This document shows positions 22,885 through 30,633 of a stretch of 32,440 nt of DNA, piece after piece. The notes under the pieces were generated by a model that searched no databases, had not been told where the DNA came from, and saw only the letters and a list, made by a program, of their open reading frames with translations. Positions within the stretch are counted from its first letter, which is position 1; the number at the start of each line of letters is the position of its first letter. The position numbers and the translations under genes were made by a program. Source of the stretch: Candidatus Methylomirabilota bacterium (lineage in GTDB: Bacteria; Methylomirabilota; Methylomirabilia; Rokubacteriales; CSP1-6); assembly GCA_035936835.1 (NCBI GenBank), contig DASYVT010000212.1:1-32440 (forward strand), read 5' to 3'.

Positions 22885-23375
22885 TGGCCCGCGCGCGGCT
22901 CGCGATCCGCCGCGGGACGGCGCGGGACCTGCCGACCATCCTCGCCCTGATCCGCGGGCTCGCCGAGTACGAGCACTTGGTACACCAGATGGAGGCAACG
23001 CCCGCAAGGCTCCAGCGCCACGGCTTCGGACGGCGGCCATACTTCGAGACGCTCATCTGCCGGCGCGGGCGCACGCCTGTGGGCTTCGCGCTCTACTTCT
23101 ACACGTACTCGACCTTCCTCGGCCGCCCGAGCCTCTATCTCGAAGACCTCTTCGTGCTGCCCGAGGAGCGGGGCCGGGGAGCGGGCAAGGCGCTGCTGAG
23201 GGCGCTGGCGAGGATCGCGGTCGCGCGCGGCTGCGGCAGGATGGAGTGGACGGTGCTCGACTGGAACACGCCGTCCATCCGGTTCTACAAGGGCCTGGGC
23301 GCCCACCTTCACAAGGAGTGGGTGCTGACGCGGCTCACCGGCCCGGCGCTCCGCCGCCTGGCGCGATCCCGCTGA
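22884..23375 (+). CDS. GNAT family N-acetyltransferase (SSAT-like)
   Basis: 163 residues. Acetyl-CoA-binding motif A is LFVLPEERGRGAGKALLRAL with the R/Q-x-x-G-x-G/A loop, preceded by LYLEDL, and motif B is EWTVLDWNTPSIRFYKGLGA. The WNTPSIxFYxxxGA ending and the early RDLPTILALIRGLAEYE helix are typical of the spermidine/thialysine acetyltransferase (SSAT) branch. The ATG overlaps the peptidase stop by 1 nt (TGATG). Last gene of the operon that starts with the UGSC pair; a decayed insertion sequence follows within 20 nt. Confidence 0.93.
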   Translation: MARARLAIRRGTARDLPTILALIRGLAEYEHLVHQMEATPARLQRHGFGRRPYFETLICRRGRTPVGFALYFYTYSTFLGRPSLYLEDLFVLPEERGRGAGKALLRALARIAVARGCGRMEWTVLDWNTPSIRFYKGLGAHLHKEWVLTRLTGPALRRLARSR

Positions 23376-23391
23376 GCCCCGTGGCGGGAGC

Positions 23392-23559
23392 GCACCAACA
23401 CGGCTGCAGCTCATCGCCACAATTGAGGACCCGGCCGTCATTCACGGGATCCTCGCCCATCTCGGGCTTCCAGGTACGTGGGATGGCCCGCCGCCTCCGT
23501 TTTCCATGACTGAGGCAGGAGCCGAGCGGCAGACACTCCCCGGCGTCACCTTGATTTGA
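23392..23559 (+). pseudogene. transposase C-terminal fragment (IS91-like), copy 1
   Basis: About 56 codons in frame 1 ending at TGA 23557: QLIATIEDPAVIHGILAHLG and LPGTWDGPP resemble the conserved tail of IS91-type transposases, as I recall them. No start and no catalytic part are present. The region from 23444 to about 23553 recurs at 30287-30392. The upstream end fades into the GNAT gene boundary. Confidence 0.5.
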
Positions 23560-23567
23560 CCTTGGCC

Positions 23568-23594
23568 AGGCGCTCTGGCAGGATCGGCGCGAGA
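23568..23594 (+). repeat. truncated copy of repeat B (insertion-sequence end)
   Basis: GGCGCTCTGGCAGGATCGGC and the next bases match the first 25 nt or so of repeat B at 25223 and 30502 and then diverge. It follows the transposase-like fragment, in the same order as the better-kept copy at 30287-30616. Confidence 0.5.
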
Positions 23595-23669
23595 TGCCGC
23601 TCTGGGCCGCCTCTGCCGGCGGCTGGGTCTCGGCGATGGCGAGTCCGTCCGATGGAAAGGAGACAGGGT

Positions 23670-24182
23670 ATGAACCAGACCACGCGCTTCGGGTCGCTCC
23701 GGCACTACGAGAAGGGCGGCGTCGAGGTCATCAACGACGACGCGCGCAATTACGTCTTCTCCAACATCTTCGAGGTTGCGTCGAAGTCCAAGCCCTACGA
23801 AAAGGTCGCGGTCGGCAAGAACATCGAATACGTGATCGAGACCATCCGCGTGGAGGGCACCTCGGGCTGGCGCGCGCCCGCTCAGGACGAGTTCGCCCTC
23901 GTCATGGACGGCGAGGTCGAGATCCGACTGCTGAAGCTCGACAATCCGGGGGTCGTGCCCGCCGGCACGCGCGGGTCGATCGCCCTGGCCGGCACGCCGG
24001 CCGGGCGCAAGATGGGCGTCGTCAAAGCCAGGCGCGGTCACATGACGCTTTTGCCGGTCGGCGCCGCCTATCAGTTCCACGGGGCGCAGCTCGGCGTGGT
24101 GCTGCTGCAGACGCTGGCGGGGTCGGACACGATCGAGCGCTGGGCCGAGATCTGCCAGACGGCCCCGCGGCCCAAGGCCTGA
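23670..24182 (+). CDS. hydroquinone 1,2-dioxygenase small subunit (HapC/PnpC type)
   Basis: 170 residues from ATG 23670 with AAAGGAGA 7 nt before. The protein is of cupin type and resembles the small subunit of the Fe(II) hydroquinone dioxygenases HapCD and PnpCD: YEKGGVEVINDDARNYVFSN near the start, then APAQDEFALVMDGEVEIRLL and HMTLLPVGAAYQFHGAQLG. The complex opens the ring of hydroquinone to 4-hydroxymuconic semialdehyde. The small subunit lacks the iron ligands and supports the large one, which is encoded 26 nt downstream. The gene pair is bracketed by insertion-sequence remnants at 23392 and 25223, suggesting acquisition with a mobile element. Nothing else of a hydroquinone pathway is in the window. 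Confidence 0.8.
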   Translation: MNQTTRFGSLRHYEKGGVEVINDDARNYVFSNIFEVASKSKPYEKVAVGKNIEYVIETIRVEGTSGWRAPAQDEFALVMDGEVEIRLLKLDNPGVVPAGTRGSIALAGTPAGRKMGVVKARRGHMTLLPVGAAYQFHGAQLGVVLLQTLAGSDTIERWAEICQTAPRPKA

Positions 24183-24208
24183 GCACGACGGCGAGGAGGA
24201 ACGACGAC

Positions 24209-25201
24209 ATGAGCTCTATCGCGGATACTGTTCCCGAGATCGGATCGATCGAGCCCAACCAGCATGGCTACCGCAGCTTCACCCTCGGCAGCTTCGGCTT
24301 CACCCGTGACGAGTACTTCGCGCACGTCACGTGGCCGAAGGGCCATCACATGCTGCCCGCCGACGCGTTCCTGCGCGCGCTCCAGCGCGACATCGCGTGG
24401 GGCTTCTTCTACGGCACCGTGAACTTCGACGCCGTCGTCGGCACCCTGAACCACTACGGCTCGGTGGATCTCTTCGCGGGCCGCTTCAACGAGCACTACC
24501 GCAAGGCCGGGCTCGATCACAACGAGCGGTTCACGACCGCGATGATCCAGCGTGTCTTCGAGGCCATCCTGGAGGACTGGACGAACGCCGCGTTCGATCC
24601 GTTCGCGAGTCCCGCGGAGACGGGCAGCGCGTTCGGGCCCAAGAACGGCAGCAACAAGGAGGCGATCACGCGGCACCGGGTGACGGCCCGGCGGATGGTG
24701 GCCGCGCCCGGCGACGAGCCGGTGCGGACCGACGAGAACGGCTTCCCGGTGAACCGGCACTTCCGCGACGTGCCCCAAGACAAGCCGCAGGTCCTCGCCG
24801 AGCCCGGCTTCGAGGACGAGGTGGTCTCGTTCAATCTCTTCGCCTATCTCTCCCGCTCCGACGTGACGTGGAACCCCTCGGTCGTGTCCGTCTGCAAGGC
24901 GAGCCTCTACTGCCCGACGACGGAGGAGTACATCCTGCCCGTGATCCACGGCAACGACCGCGTCGAGTGGTTCGTGCAGCTCAGCGACGAGATCCAGTGG
25001 GAGGTCGAGGACCGCGAGACAGGCGCCCTGCGTGCGCGGGTCACGATGAGGGCGGGGGACGTCGCCGCCATGCCCGCCGACATCCGTCATCGCGGCTTCT
25101 CGCCCAAGCGCTCGATGCTCCTCGTGTGGGAGAACGCCTCGCCGGAGTTGCCCGCGCTCTACGCCAGCGGCAAGATGCCCCCCACCCCGGTGCAGTTCTA
25201 G
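24209..25201 (+). CDS. hydroquinone 1,2-dioxygenase large subunit (HapD/PnpD type)
   Basis: 330 residues from ATG 24209, with GAGGAGG before it. The Fe(II) ligands reported for PnpD (His256, Asn258, Glu262) fall in our sequence as His247, Asn249 and Glu253 in HGNDRVE, a constant offset of 9; His294 in IRHRGF likewise matches His303. The N-terminal half contains YRSFTLGSFGFTRDEYFAH and DIAWGFFYGTVNFDAV, which I recall as typical of PnpD/HapD. The match is from memory and should be checked by alignment. It forms the dioxygenase with the small subunit upstream. The stop is only 21 nt before repeat B, so the downstream flank is mobile DNA. Confidence 0.82.
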   Translation: MSSIADTVPEIGSIEPNQHGYRSFTLGSFGFTRDEYFAHVTWPKGHHMLPADAFLRALQRDIAWGFFYGTVNFDAVVGTLNHYGSVDLFAGRFNEHYRKAGLDHNERFTTAMIQRVFEAILEDWTNAAFDPFASPAETGSAFGPKNGSNKEAITRHRVTARRMVAAPGDEPVRTDENGFPVNRHFRDVPQDKPQVLAEPGFEDEVVSFNLFAYLSRSDVTWNPSVVSVCKASLYCPTTEEYILPVIHGNDRVEWFVQLSDEIQWEVEDRETGALRARVTMRAGDVAAMPADIRHRGFSPKRSMLLVWENASPELPALYASGKMPPTPVQF

Positions 25202-25222
25202 GGCTGGGCAGGAGGATTCCGA

Positions 25223-25355
25223 GCCGCGCTCTGGCAGGATCGGCCCGAGATGGGAGAGGCGTTATCCGCGCTGTGACAAGGGGAAGAGCTGTGACAAGGA
25301 GGGAAGAGGCTGGGCCGCGGGGCGCCATGACTGAGAACGGGTGTTATGTTAGCTA
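25223..25355 (+). repeat. repeat B copy with internal duplication (insertion-sequence end)
   Basis: This stretch matches 30502-30616 nearly base for base, from GCCGCG through TATGTTAGCTA, but carries an extra copy of the CTGTGACAAGG..GAAGAG unit, about 20 bp in tandem (25271-25309). Flanking 25202-25458 has no gene. Confidence 0.65.
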
Positions 25356-25458
25356 CGCTCTCGGAAACTAGCTGAATGTTGGAGCCACTTTTCCCCTAGG
25401 TCGTGAATGCGTCAAGCGCCCTGGCCTCGTAGAAACTGACCGGCTGCCTCTGCGTGTC

Positions 25459-25566
25459 ATGTTCGCCATCGTTGGTGACGACACGTTGTTTTTCCGCGTG
25501 GACGACGGCAGCCGGCCGGCGTTCGAGCGCGCCGGCGTGGCCCGGCTGATCTACGAGTCGCGGAGA
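25459..25566 (+). pseudogene. TfoX-N domain fragment
   Basis: The frame from 25459 reads MFAIVGDDTLFFRVDD then SRPAFERAG, which matches the core strand region of TfoX N-terminal domains (family pattern MFaLv-DD-LYlKvDd...FEaAG). The upstream MFGG-GIY motif and the rest of the protein are missing and the frame soon becomes Ala/Arg-rich. It is a remnant, probably left by the rearrangements that produced the surrounding repeats. No other gene was found in 25567-25786. Confidence 0.5.
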
Positions 25567-25786
25567 CCGTCAGCCGCTTCGCCCGCGAGGCTTTCGCCGC
25601 TTCCCACCCCGTGCACGCGCGCACGCGCAAGCCCGCCCACAAGGTGCCGAGATCGGGGTGCACCACGAAGGACGTCGCGGCGCGGTCGAGGCTCGTCCGC
25701 CTTGACGGCGCGTGGCAGATCGGCGACTATGTGTGCTGCCAATCGAACCCGACACCCAGTTCGCGTCATACCGGGAGGGAACAGCA

Positions 25787-26791
25787 ATGAAATTCGCCAT
25801 GAGACAATTTGGACTCGCGGCCCTTGCCGCGGGCGTCCTGACGCTGGGGCTGTGGAGCGATGCCTTGGCGCAACGCAAGCTGAGCTTCGCCTACGATCAG
25901 CCGGTGACGACGGCCTACGGTATTGCCGCGAACATGTTCGACGAAAAGCTGAAGGCCTTGAGCGGCGGCAAGCTCAGCATCAATCAGTTCCCCGGCGCGC
26001 AGTTGGGGACTGAGCCGCAGACGCTGCAGAAGCTGCGCGCGGGTGACATCGATTTCGTCATTACGGCAACCGCGAACGCGGCCAGCGTGGCGCCACAAGC
26101 CGGCGTGTTCTCCCTGCACTTCATCTTCCGCGACGAGGACCATCTGGCCAAGGCGCTGGCCGACAAGGCCGTCTCCGACGCCTTCCGCGCCATGATCAAG
26201 GACTCGACGCAGGGCGCCCAGGTCATCGGCCTGATCACCATGGGCTTCCGCAACATGTACAGCAAGAAAGAGATCAGCAAGGTCGAGGACCTCAAGGGCT
26301 TGAAGGTCCGCGTGCAGGCGACCAAGACCGAGGACACGCACTTCCCGGCCTATGGCGCGCAGACCGTGCACATGCCCTTCGGCGAGGTCTACGTGTCGCT
26401 CCAGACCGGCGTGGTGAACGTGGCCGAGAACGGCGTCAACGTGTACGAGACGAACAAGCACTACGAAGTGGCGCCGATCCTGAACATGACCCAGCACGAA
26501 GCCAACAACAACTGCATCTGGGTCAGCGACAAGGCCTGGAACAGCTTCAGCGCCGAAGAGAAGAAGTGGGTCCAGGAGGCGGCCGACGAGGTGAGCCGGC
26601 GCGAGCCCGCCATGGCCTTCAAGCTCGAAGCGGATTCGGCTGTGAAGCTTCAGAAGATCGGCGTGAAGGTCAACACCAAGGTCGACAAGTCCGGCTTCGT
26701 GAAGGCCGCCGCGCCCATCCAGGACCAGCTGGCCACGGAGCTCGGGCCCCATGCGGTCAAGATCCTGGGTCTCGTCCGCTCGGTGAAGTAG
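25787..26791 (+). CDS. dctP: TRAP transporter substrate-binding protein (DctP)
   Basis: 334 residues with a signal peptide (FGLAALAAGVLTLGL..ALAQ, cleavage near residue 28). Characteristic DctP segments: NQFPGAQLGTEPQTLQKLRAGDIDF, and LKGLKVRVQATKTEDTHFPAYGAQ, where Arg175 is the conserved ligand-carboxylate-binding Arg. Then PFGEVYVSLQTGVVNVAENG and AWNSFSAEEKKWVQEAADE. It captures an organic acid in the periplasm and delivers it to DctQM encoded next. GGGAGGGA 6 nt before ATG supports the start. The family position suggests C4-dicarboxylate or aromatic or keto acids; ligand unknown. Codon use looks slightly different from the core genes, in line with transfer. Confidence 0.93.
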   Translation: MKFAMRQFGLAALAAGVLTLGLWSDALAQRKLSFAYDQPVTTAYGIAANMFDEKLKALSGGKLSINQFPGAQLGTEPQTLQKLRAGDIDFVITATANAASVAPQAGVFSLHFIFRDEDHLAKALADKAVSDAFRAMIKDSTQGAQVIGLITMGFRNMYSKKEISKVEDLKGLKVRVQATKTEDTHFPAYGAQTVHMPFGEVYVSLQTGVVNVAENGVNVYETNKHYEVAPILNMTQHEANNNCIWVSDKAWNSFSAEEKKWVQEAADEVSRREPAMAFKLEADSAVKLQKIGVKVNTKVDKSGFVKAAAPIQDQLATELGPHAVKILGLVRSVK

Positions 26792-26824
26792 TCCCACCGA
26801 GTGTGACGGGGGGCGGCGGCGCAC

Positions 26825-27394
26825 GTGGCAAGCGTTACCGATTTTGTCGCAAATAGAGCGCTGATCCTCCAGCGCCACCGCCACCTGAAATGGAAATGGC
26901 TGGACCCGCTTGAGGCCGCGTTGATGGTGCTGTGCGGTGTGTGCATCGGCACCTTTAGCCTGTGCGTCTTCCTCGACGTGGTGACGCGCACCATCGGCTA
27001 TCCCTGGCTGTGGCTGCAACAGGCGACCACGGCATTCTTCGCCTGGGGCGCGTTCATCGGCATTGCCGCCGCCACGCGGCGCAACGACCATATCTACCTG
27101 TCCGAGATCACCAAGCATATGACCGGCACCAACCGCTGGGCGATCGAGACCTTCAACCGTCTGGTTGTGCTGATCGTGGCCGGATTCATGGTCTGGTTCG
27201 GCTACAAGAACGCGATGCTGGACCTGGGCAGCTTCCGCATGCCCTGGCTCATTCCCCTGACCGTCTATACCGGCGTCGTGCCGATCTCGGGCGCCCTGGT
27301 GATGCTGTTTTGCGTCGAGCAGATGGTCAATGGATGGCACAACGGCTTCGAGGGTCCAGAGGACGACGAATTCCTGCCGGAGCCCGTGGAATGA
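26825..27394 (+). CDS. dctQ: TRAP transporter small permease subunit (DctQ)
   Basis: 189 residues with four hydrophobic helices (LEAALMVLCGVCIGTFSLCVFLD, the AFFAWGAFIGIAAATRR pair, VVLIVAGFMVWFGYKN and PISGALVMLFCVEQM). The segment FLDVVTRTIGYPWLWLQQ followed by RNDHIYLSEI matches the DctQ pattern with the conserved Glu/Thr loop. It stabilises the DctM channel. The GTG start 26825 is 33 nt after dctP and lacks a good Shine-Dalgarno; the start could be a little downstream. Its TGA overlaps the dctM ATG by 4 nt (ATGA). Confidence 0.9.
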   Translation: MASVTDFVANRALILQRHRHLKWKWLDPLEAALMVLCGVCIGTFSLCVFLDVVTRTIGYPWLWLQQATTAFFAWGAFIGIAAATRRNDHIYLSEITKHMTGTNRWAIETFNRLVVLIVAGFMVWFGYKNAMLDLGSFRMPWLIPLTVYTGVVPISGALVMLFCVEQMVNGWHNGFEGPEDDEFLPEPVE

Positions 27395-28731
27395 GCTCCG
27401 GCCTGCTTCTGGTCGTGATGGGAGGCTTGTTCCTGCTGTTGGGCTACATGGGCGTGCCGGTGGCGTTCGCGATCATAGCGGGCGTGCTGGTGGTGACGGC
27501 GTTCACCCCGATCAGCTTCCAGTCGATGATCGGCCAGTTGTTCCACGGCATCGACTCCGAGGCGCTCCTGGCCGTCCCCTTCTTCCTCCTCGTCGGCGAG
27601 CTGATGTCGTCGTCCGACGTGATCCATCGCATGATCCGTCTCGCCCAGGCGCTGGTGGGGCATCTGCGCGGCGGGCTGGCCCAGGTCGTCACGCTGTTCA
27701 GCATGTTCTTCGCGGGCATCTCGGGCTCCTCGGCCGCCGACGTCGCGGTGCTGAGCCGCACCGTGGCGCCCGAGATGGACAAGGAGCACTACGACCGCGC
27801 CTTCACCGCGGCGCTGATCGCCTCAGCCTCGACCATGGCCAACCTGATCCCGCCCTCGATCATGGCGGTGGTCTACGGCGCCACCGGCAACGTGTCGATC
27901 GGCGGATTGTTCCTGGCCGGCGTGGTGCCGGGCGTGATGATCGGCATCGGGCTGATGATCTACAGTTACTTCTTCGGGCCCATCGGCACCATGAAGAAGC
28001 GCGCAGGCCTCGTGGACATCTTCGTGGCGGCGCGCGGCTCGGCCCTGCCGATGGTGATTCCGGTCATCATCATGGGGGGCATCCTGACCGGCTGGTTCAC
28101 GCCGACCGAGGCCGGCATGGTCGCGGCGGCCTACATCTTGCTGGTGCTCATCCCGGTGCTGAATCCGCGCCACATCCGCCGCCTGCCGGGCGACTTCATG
28201 TACACCGGCCTGCTGTACTCGCTGCCGCTGGCGCTGGTGGCCGCCGCCTCGGCCTTCGGCTGGATGCTCGCCTATCTGCGCGGCCCCGACACGGTGGCCG
28301 AGTACATCAGCTACTACGCCGGCACCGACCCGAGGATGATCATGTTGCTCCTGGTCGTGCTGTTCGTGATCCTCGGCGACTTCATCGACGCGATCCCGGC
28401 CATCATCATCTTCATGCCCATCATCAACAAGCTGACGGAGGTGGGCCACATCAACCCCGTGCACATGGGCGTGGTCATCATCACCACGCTGGTGTTCGGA
28501 TTGATCACGCCGCCCTACGGGCTGTGCTTGCTGATCGCGTCGAAATTCATCGGCGTGCCCTTCTACCGCGCGATGGTCCGGTCGCTCCCTCTCTACATCG
28601 TGTTCTTCTTCACCATCGCCTTCGCCGTGCTGTTCCCCGACGTGGTGCTGTGGCTGCCGAAGCAGCTGCTGCCGCAATCGGTCGGCTGTTTCCCCAACCC
28701 CAGCGGAGCCGGCTGGATCTGCCCCAAATAG
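27391..28731 (+). CDS. dctM: TRAP transporter large permease subunit (DctM)
   Basis: 446 residues, about 12 transmembrane helices, the channel subunit that uses a sodium or proton gradient. Recognisable blocks: GYMGVPVAFAIIAGVLVVT, IDSEALLAVPFFLLVGELM, FAGISGSSAADVAVLSR (the SGSSAA glycine/serine turn), IPPSIMAVVYGATGNVSIGGLF, GGILTGWFTPTEAGMVAAAY and the C-terminal DFIDAIPAIIIFMPI. The length is right for the family (about 430). Start ATG 27391 overlaps dctQ. A GC-rich hairpin follows the stop. Confidence 0.95.
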   Translation: MSSGLLLVVMGGLFLLLGYMGVPVAFAIIAGVLVVTAFTPISFQSMIGQLFHGIDSEALLAVPFFLLVGELMSSSDVIHRMIRLAQALVGHLRGGLAQVVTLFSMFFAGISGSSAADVAVLSRTVAPEMDKEHYDRAFTAALIASASTMANLIPPSIMAVVYGATGNVSIGGLFLAGVVPGVMIGIGLMIYSYFFGPIGTMKKRAGLVDIFVAARGSALPMVIPVIIMGGILTGWFTPTEAGMVAAAYILLVLIPVLNPRHIRRLPGDFMYTGLLYSLPLALVAAASAFGWMLAYLRGPDTVAEYISYYAGTDPRMIMLLLVVLFVILGDFIDAIPAIIIFMPIINKLTEVGHINPVHMGVVIITTLVFGLITPPYGLCLLIASKFIGVPFYRAMVRSLPLYIVFFFTIAFAVLFPDVVLWLPKQLLPQSVGCFPNPSGAGWICPK

Positions 28732-28732
28732 C

Positions 28733-28747
28733 GGGCGCTTTGCGCCC
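28733..28747 (+). terminator. candidate hairpin terminator after dctM
   Basis: GGGCGC-TTT-GCGCCC begins 1 nt after the dctM stop, a perfect 6-bp stem. There is no T-tract afterwards (CCC TTCGGCC), so termination may be Rho-dependent or weak. Confidence 0.4.
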
Positions 28748-28792
28748 CCCTTCGGCCCCCTATGATGGCGCGCTGAAACCGGCGCGAAGGAC

Positions 28793-28870
28793 ATGTCCGT
28801 GGCGGGCACGCGCAAAGAAACCGACTCGATGGGCGAGGTCGAGGTCCCGGCCGACCGGCACACAGCGCCC
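28793..28870 (+). pseudogene. 5' fragment of a class II fumarase gene (fumC)
   Basis: ATG 28793 begins MSVAGTRKETDSMGEVEVPADRH, the start of class II fumarases (usual form: RxExDSMGxVxVPADRxWGAQTQR). After the His the frame leaves the family, but a shifted frame reads QRPVLKKL, which could be the continuation QRSLxxF after a small deletion of WGAQT. GAAGGAC provides a Shine-Dalgarno. Only about 25 codons remain, so it is a broken gene. The next 290 nt (28871-29160) contain no gene I recognise; a minus-strand frame there gives odd, unassigned text. Confidence 0.55.
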
Positions 28871-29160
28871 CGTCCTGAAGAAACTCTTTCGTGGGTGATT
28901 GAGTCGTGTCGAAATGTTTTCGAGTCACACGGCGCGAAGAGCTTGGCGAATACGCGACCGTGACTGAACACGGGTCTTAGTCTCGAAGAATTCGTCTTAA
29001 GCCCCGCGTTCAGAATCTCGGTCCGCAGCGCACGCGAGAAGGTCGCAAAACTCAGGCACTCGCGAAGCTGGTTCGCGGCGTTCCGAAACGACTTGATTCC
29101 TGAACCCCTCGCGAAGATCGCCAGGGTCCTCACGATCCGCACCTCAGCGGCCCCCACCCC
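28871..29160. other. 290 nt without recognisable gene
   Basis: Lower in GC than the neighbours, with stop codons in most frames. A minus-strand frame runs through it but joins onto the antisense of dctM and has no usable start signal. It may be decayed mobile or gene debris next to the fumarase fragment. Confidence 0.4.
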
Positions 29161-29340
29161 TCACCGAGGAGCGGCGCGACCAAGCGCCGCATTCTTCTCG
29201 GCTGCATATGCGTCGGCTCGCTCGCGGGCTTCGAAACCGCAGAACAGGATTGACCAAGGGGAGTCGCCGTCAGCGACGTCTACCGCCTCGACAATCCAGG
29301 CGCCTGGGAAGTCCTTGCTCTCCCTGGACTGATATCGCAT
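29161..29340 (-). CDS. small conserved-looking protein, unknown function
   Basis: 59 residues from ATG 29340: MRYQSRESKDFPGAWIVEAVDVADG, then SPWSILFCGFEARERADAYAAEKN. The pattern (aromatic-rich strand, then F-xG-x-EA-x-ERA-x-x-YA helix) reads like a real small domain; I recall similar short hypothetical proteins but no function. A GGGGGG run before ATG could be a poor Shine-Dalgarno. It starts 14 nt after the stop of the Crp/Fnr gene and is on the same strand, so both may be cotranscribed. An in-frame earlier start at 29364 would overlap that gene. Confidence 0.55.
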   Translation of the reverse strand: MRYQSRESKDFPGAWIVEAVDVADGDSPWSILFCGFEARERADAYAAEKNAALGRAAPR

Positions 29341-29353
29341 CCGCCCCCCGGTA

Positions 29354-30058
29354 CTAAGCGCCAAAGAAGCGATCGCACTCGCCTTTCACAATGCGGTAGC
29401 ACTCACAGGCTGCCGCTTCCAAACCCGAGCGATCGAGGATGGTGATCCGGCCGCGCCGGTAGCTGATCAGCCCTGCCCTTTGCAAGGCGCTGGCCGCTTG
29501 ACTGGCGCTCCCGCGATTTACTCCCAGCGTCTGCGACAGGAGTTCTTGAGTGGACTGTATCTCGCTGGATTGCGCGCGATCCTGGGACGTGAGCAGCCAG
29601 CGACAGAGGCGTTGCTTTATGCTGTGAAACCGGTTACAGGCGCCCGACTGAGACAACACCACGACCAAGGTATGCAGGTAGTGCAACACTAGCTTGTGAA
29701 GCGGACCGCATCGATCAAACTCCTTTCGCAGCACATCGGCTTTCATCCTCCAGGCCAGACCGGGCGCCTGGACGATGACTTTGTAAGGGAGCCCGTGACT
29801 CCGCAGGACGATGGGTATCCCGATCAGACCTTCGTCGCCGACCACACTCACCTCGATGGACGTTCCGTCTTCGGCCACAGAAAGGATCGAGGCGATGGCC
29901 GTATCGAGGAAGTATGCCGAGTGCATGACGCCACCGGGCTCATACAGCACCTGGCCGGACGTCAACGTGACGGACGCCAGATCGGGGCGAATCCGCGCAT
30001 ATTCCTTGCGCGGCAGACCGGCCAGAATACGGTTACGGATTGGAACTTGTTTTCTCAC
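29354..30058 (-). CDS. Crp/Fnr family transcription regulator
   Basis: 234 residues: an N-terminal cyclic-nucleotide-binding beta-roll (VTLTSGQVLYEPGGVMHSAYFL, EVSVVGDEGLIGIPIVLRS, VIVQAPGLAWRMKADVLRKEF), a long dimer helix, and a C-terminal winged helix with STQELLSQTLGVNRGSASQA as the helix-turn-helix. The cAMP-binding RxSA-type phosphate cassette is absent and no Fe-S cysteines precede the domain as in Fnr, so the signal is unknown. GTG 30058 is used; GAGGAGG on the minus strand is rather far (17 nt) upstream, so the start could differ. It could regulate the dioxygenase or TRAP genes, but nothing here proves it. Confidence 0.9.
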   Translation of the reverse strand: MRKQVPIRNRILAGLPRKEYARIRPDLASVTLTSGQVLYEPGGVMHSAYFLDTAIASILSVAEDGTSIEVSVVGDEGLIGIPIVLRSHGLPYKVIVQAPGLAWRMKADVLRKEFDRCGPLHKLVLHYLHTLVVVLSQSGACNRFHSIKQRLCRWLLTSQDRAQSSEIQSTQELLSQTLGVNRGSASQAASALQRAGLISYRRGRITILDRSGLEAAACECYRIVKGECDRFFGA

Positions 30059-30274
30059 GTCGTCGGCCAGAGTGTCCTCCTCTTGTCAGATGACGGACCG
30101 TGCCCGCGCCGTGCGGGCGACGCACAGATTGTCGAAACCGTCCGCCATTCTATACGGCCGATCGGGCAATGTCTGTCGTGTCCCCGACATATGAGACCGG
30201 CGGCAGGGGGGCGTGACAAAGGCAGCGGGGCAGGTCCACCCTTTCCTCGGAGAGGGAGAGGGTCTTCAGGGCCG

Positions 30275-30495
30275 ATGCAACTCATCGGATCCTCGCCCAT
30301 CTCGGGCTTCCAGGTACACGGGCCGGCCCGCTGCTTCCGTTGTCCATGACTGAGGCAGGAGCCGAGCCGCAGGCTCTCCCCGGCGTCAACTTCTGGGCGG
30401 TGCCGGTGGGCCCAGGCAGCCGCGGATGTCTGCCCTGCCGCGGCCTGGCGCCCCGCTTGACAGCTCTCACCTCCTGCATCGAGGCGCCGATTTGA
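30275..30495 (+). pseudogene. transposase C-terminal fragment (IS91-like), copy 2
   Basis: ILAHLGLPGTRAGP and the following SMTEAGAEPQALPGV match copy 1 (23444-23553) in the same frame and stay open to TGA 30493. A 31-nt piece (equivalent to 23416-23446, DPAVI region) is missing after CTCATC. This copy has an extra 100 nt or so before its stop that copy 1 lacks. 30059-30274 upstream contains no gene that I can see. Confidence 0.5.
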
Positions 30496-30501
30496 CTGCT
30501 C

Positions 30502-30616
30502 AGCCGCGCGCTGGCAGGATCGGCCCGAGATGGGAGGGCCGTTATCCGCGCTGTGACAAGGAGGGAAGAGCCTGGGCCGCGGGGCGCCCTGACCGAGAAC
30601 GGGCGCTATGTTAGCT
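30502..30616 (+). repeat. repeat B copy (insertion-sequence end)
   Basis: Directly follows the copy 2 fragment. It matches 25223-25355 apart from the extra tandem unit of that copy. It ends at TATGTTAGCTA, the shared right end. Confidence 0.65.
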
Positions 30617-30633
30617 AGGCCCACGCTCCTTGT

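Noticed and set aside
25459-26013. A 184-residue protein continuing from the TfoX fragment
   Set aside because: It runs into the dctP gene in another frame and loses all similarity after about 35 residues.
27823-29157. A 444-codon minus-strand frame over dctM
   Set aside because: Composition (His, Asp, Gln rich) is typical antisense of a membrane protein gene; only its first 100 codons lie outside dctM and they match nothing.
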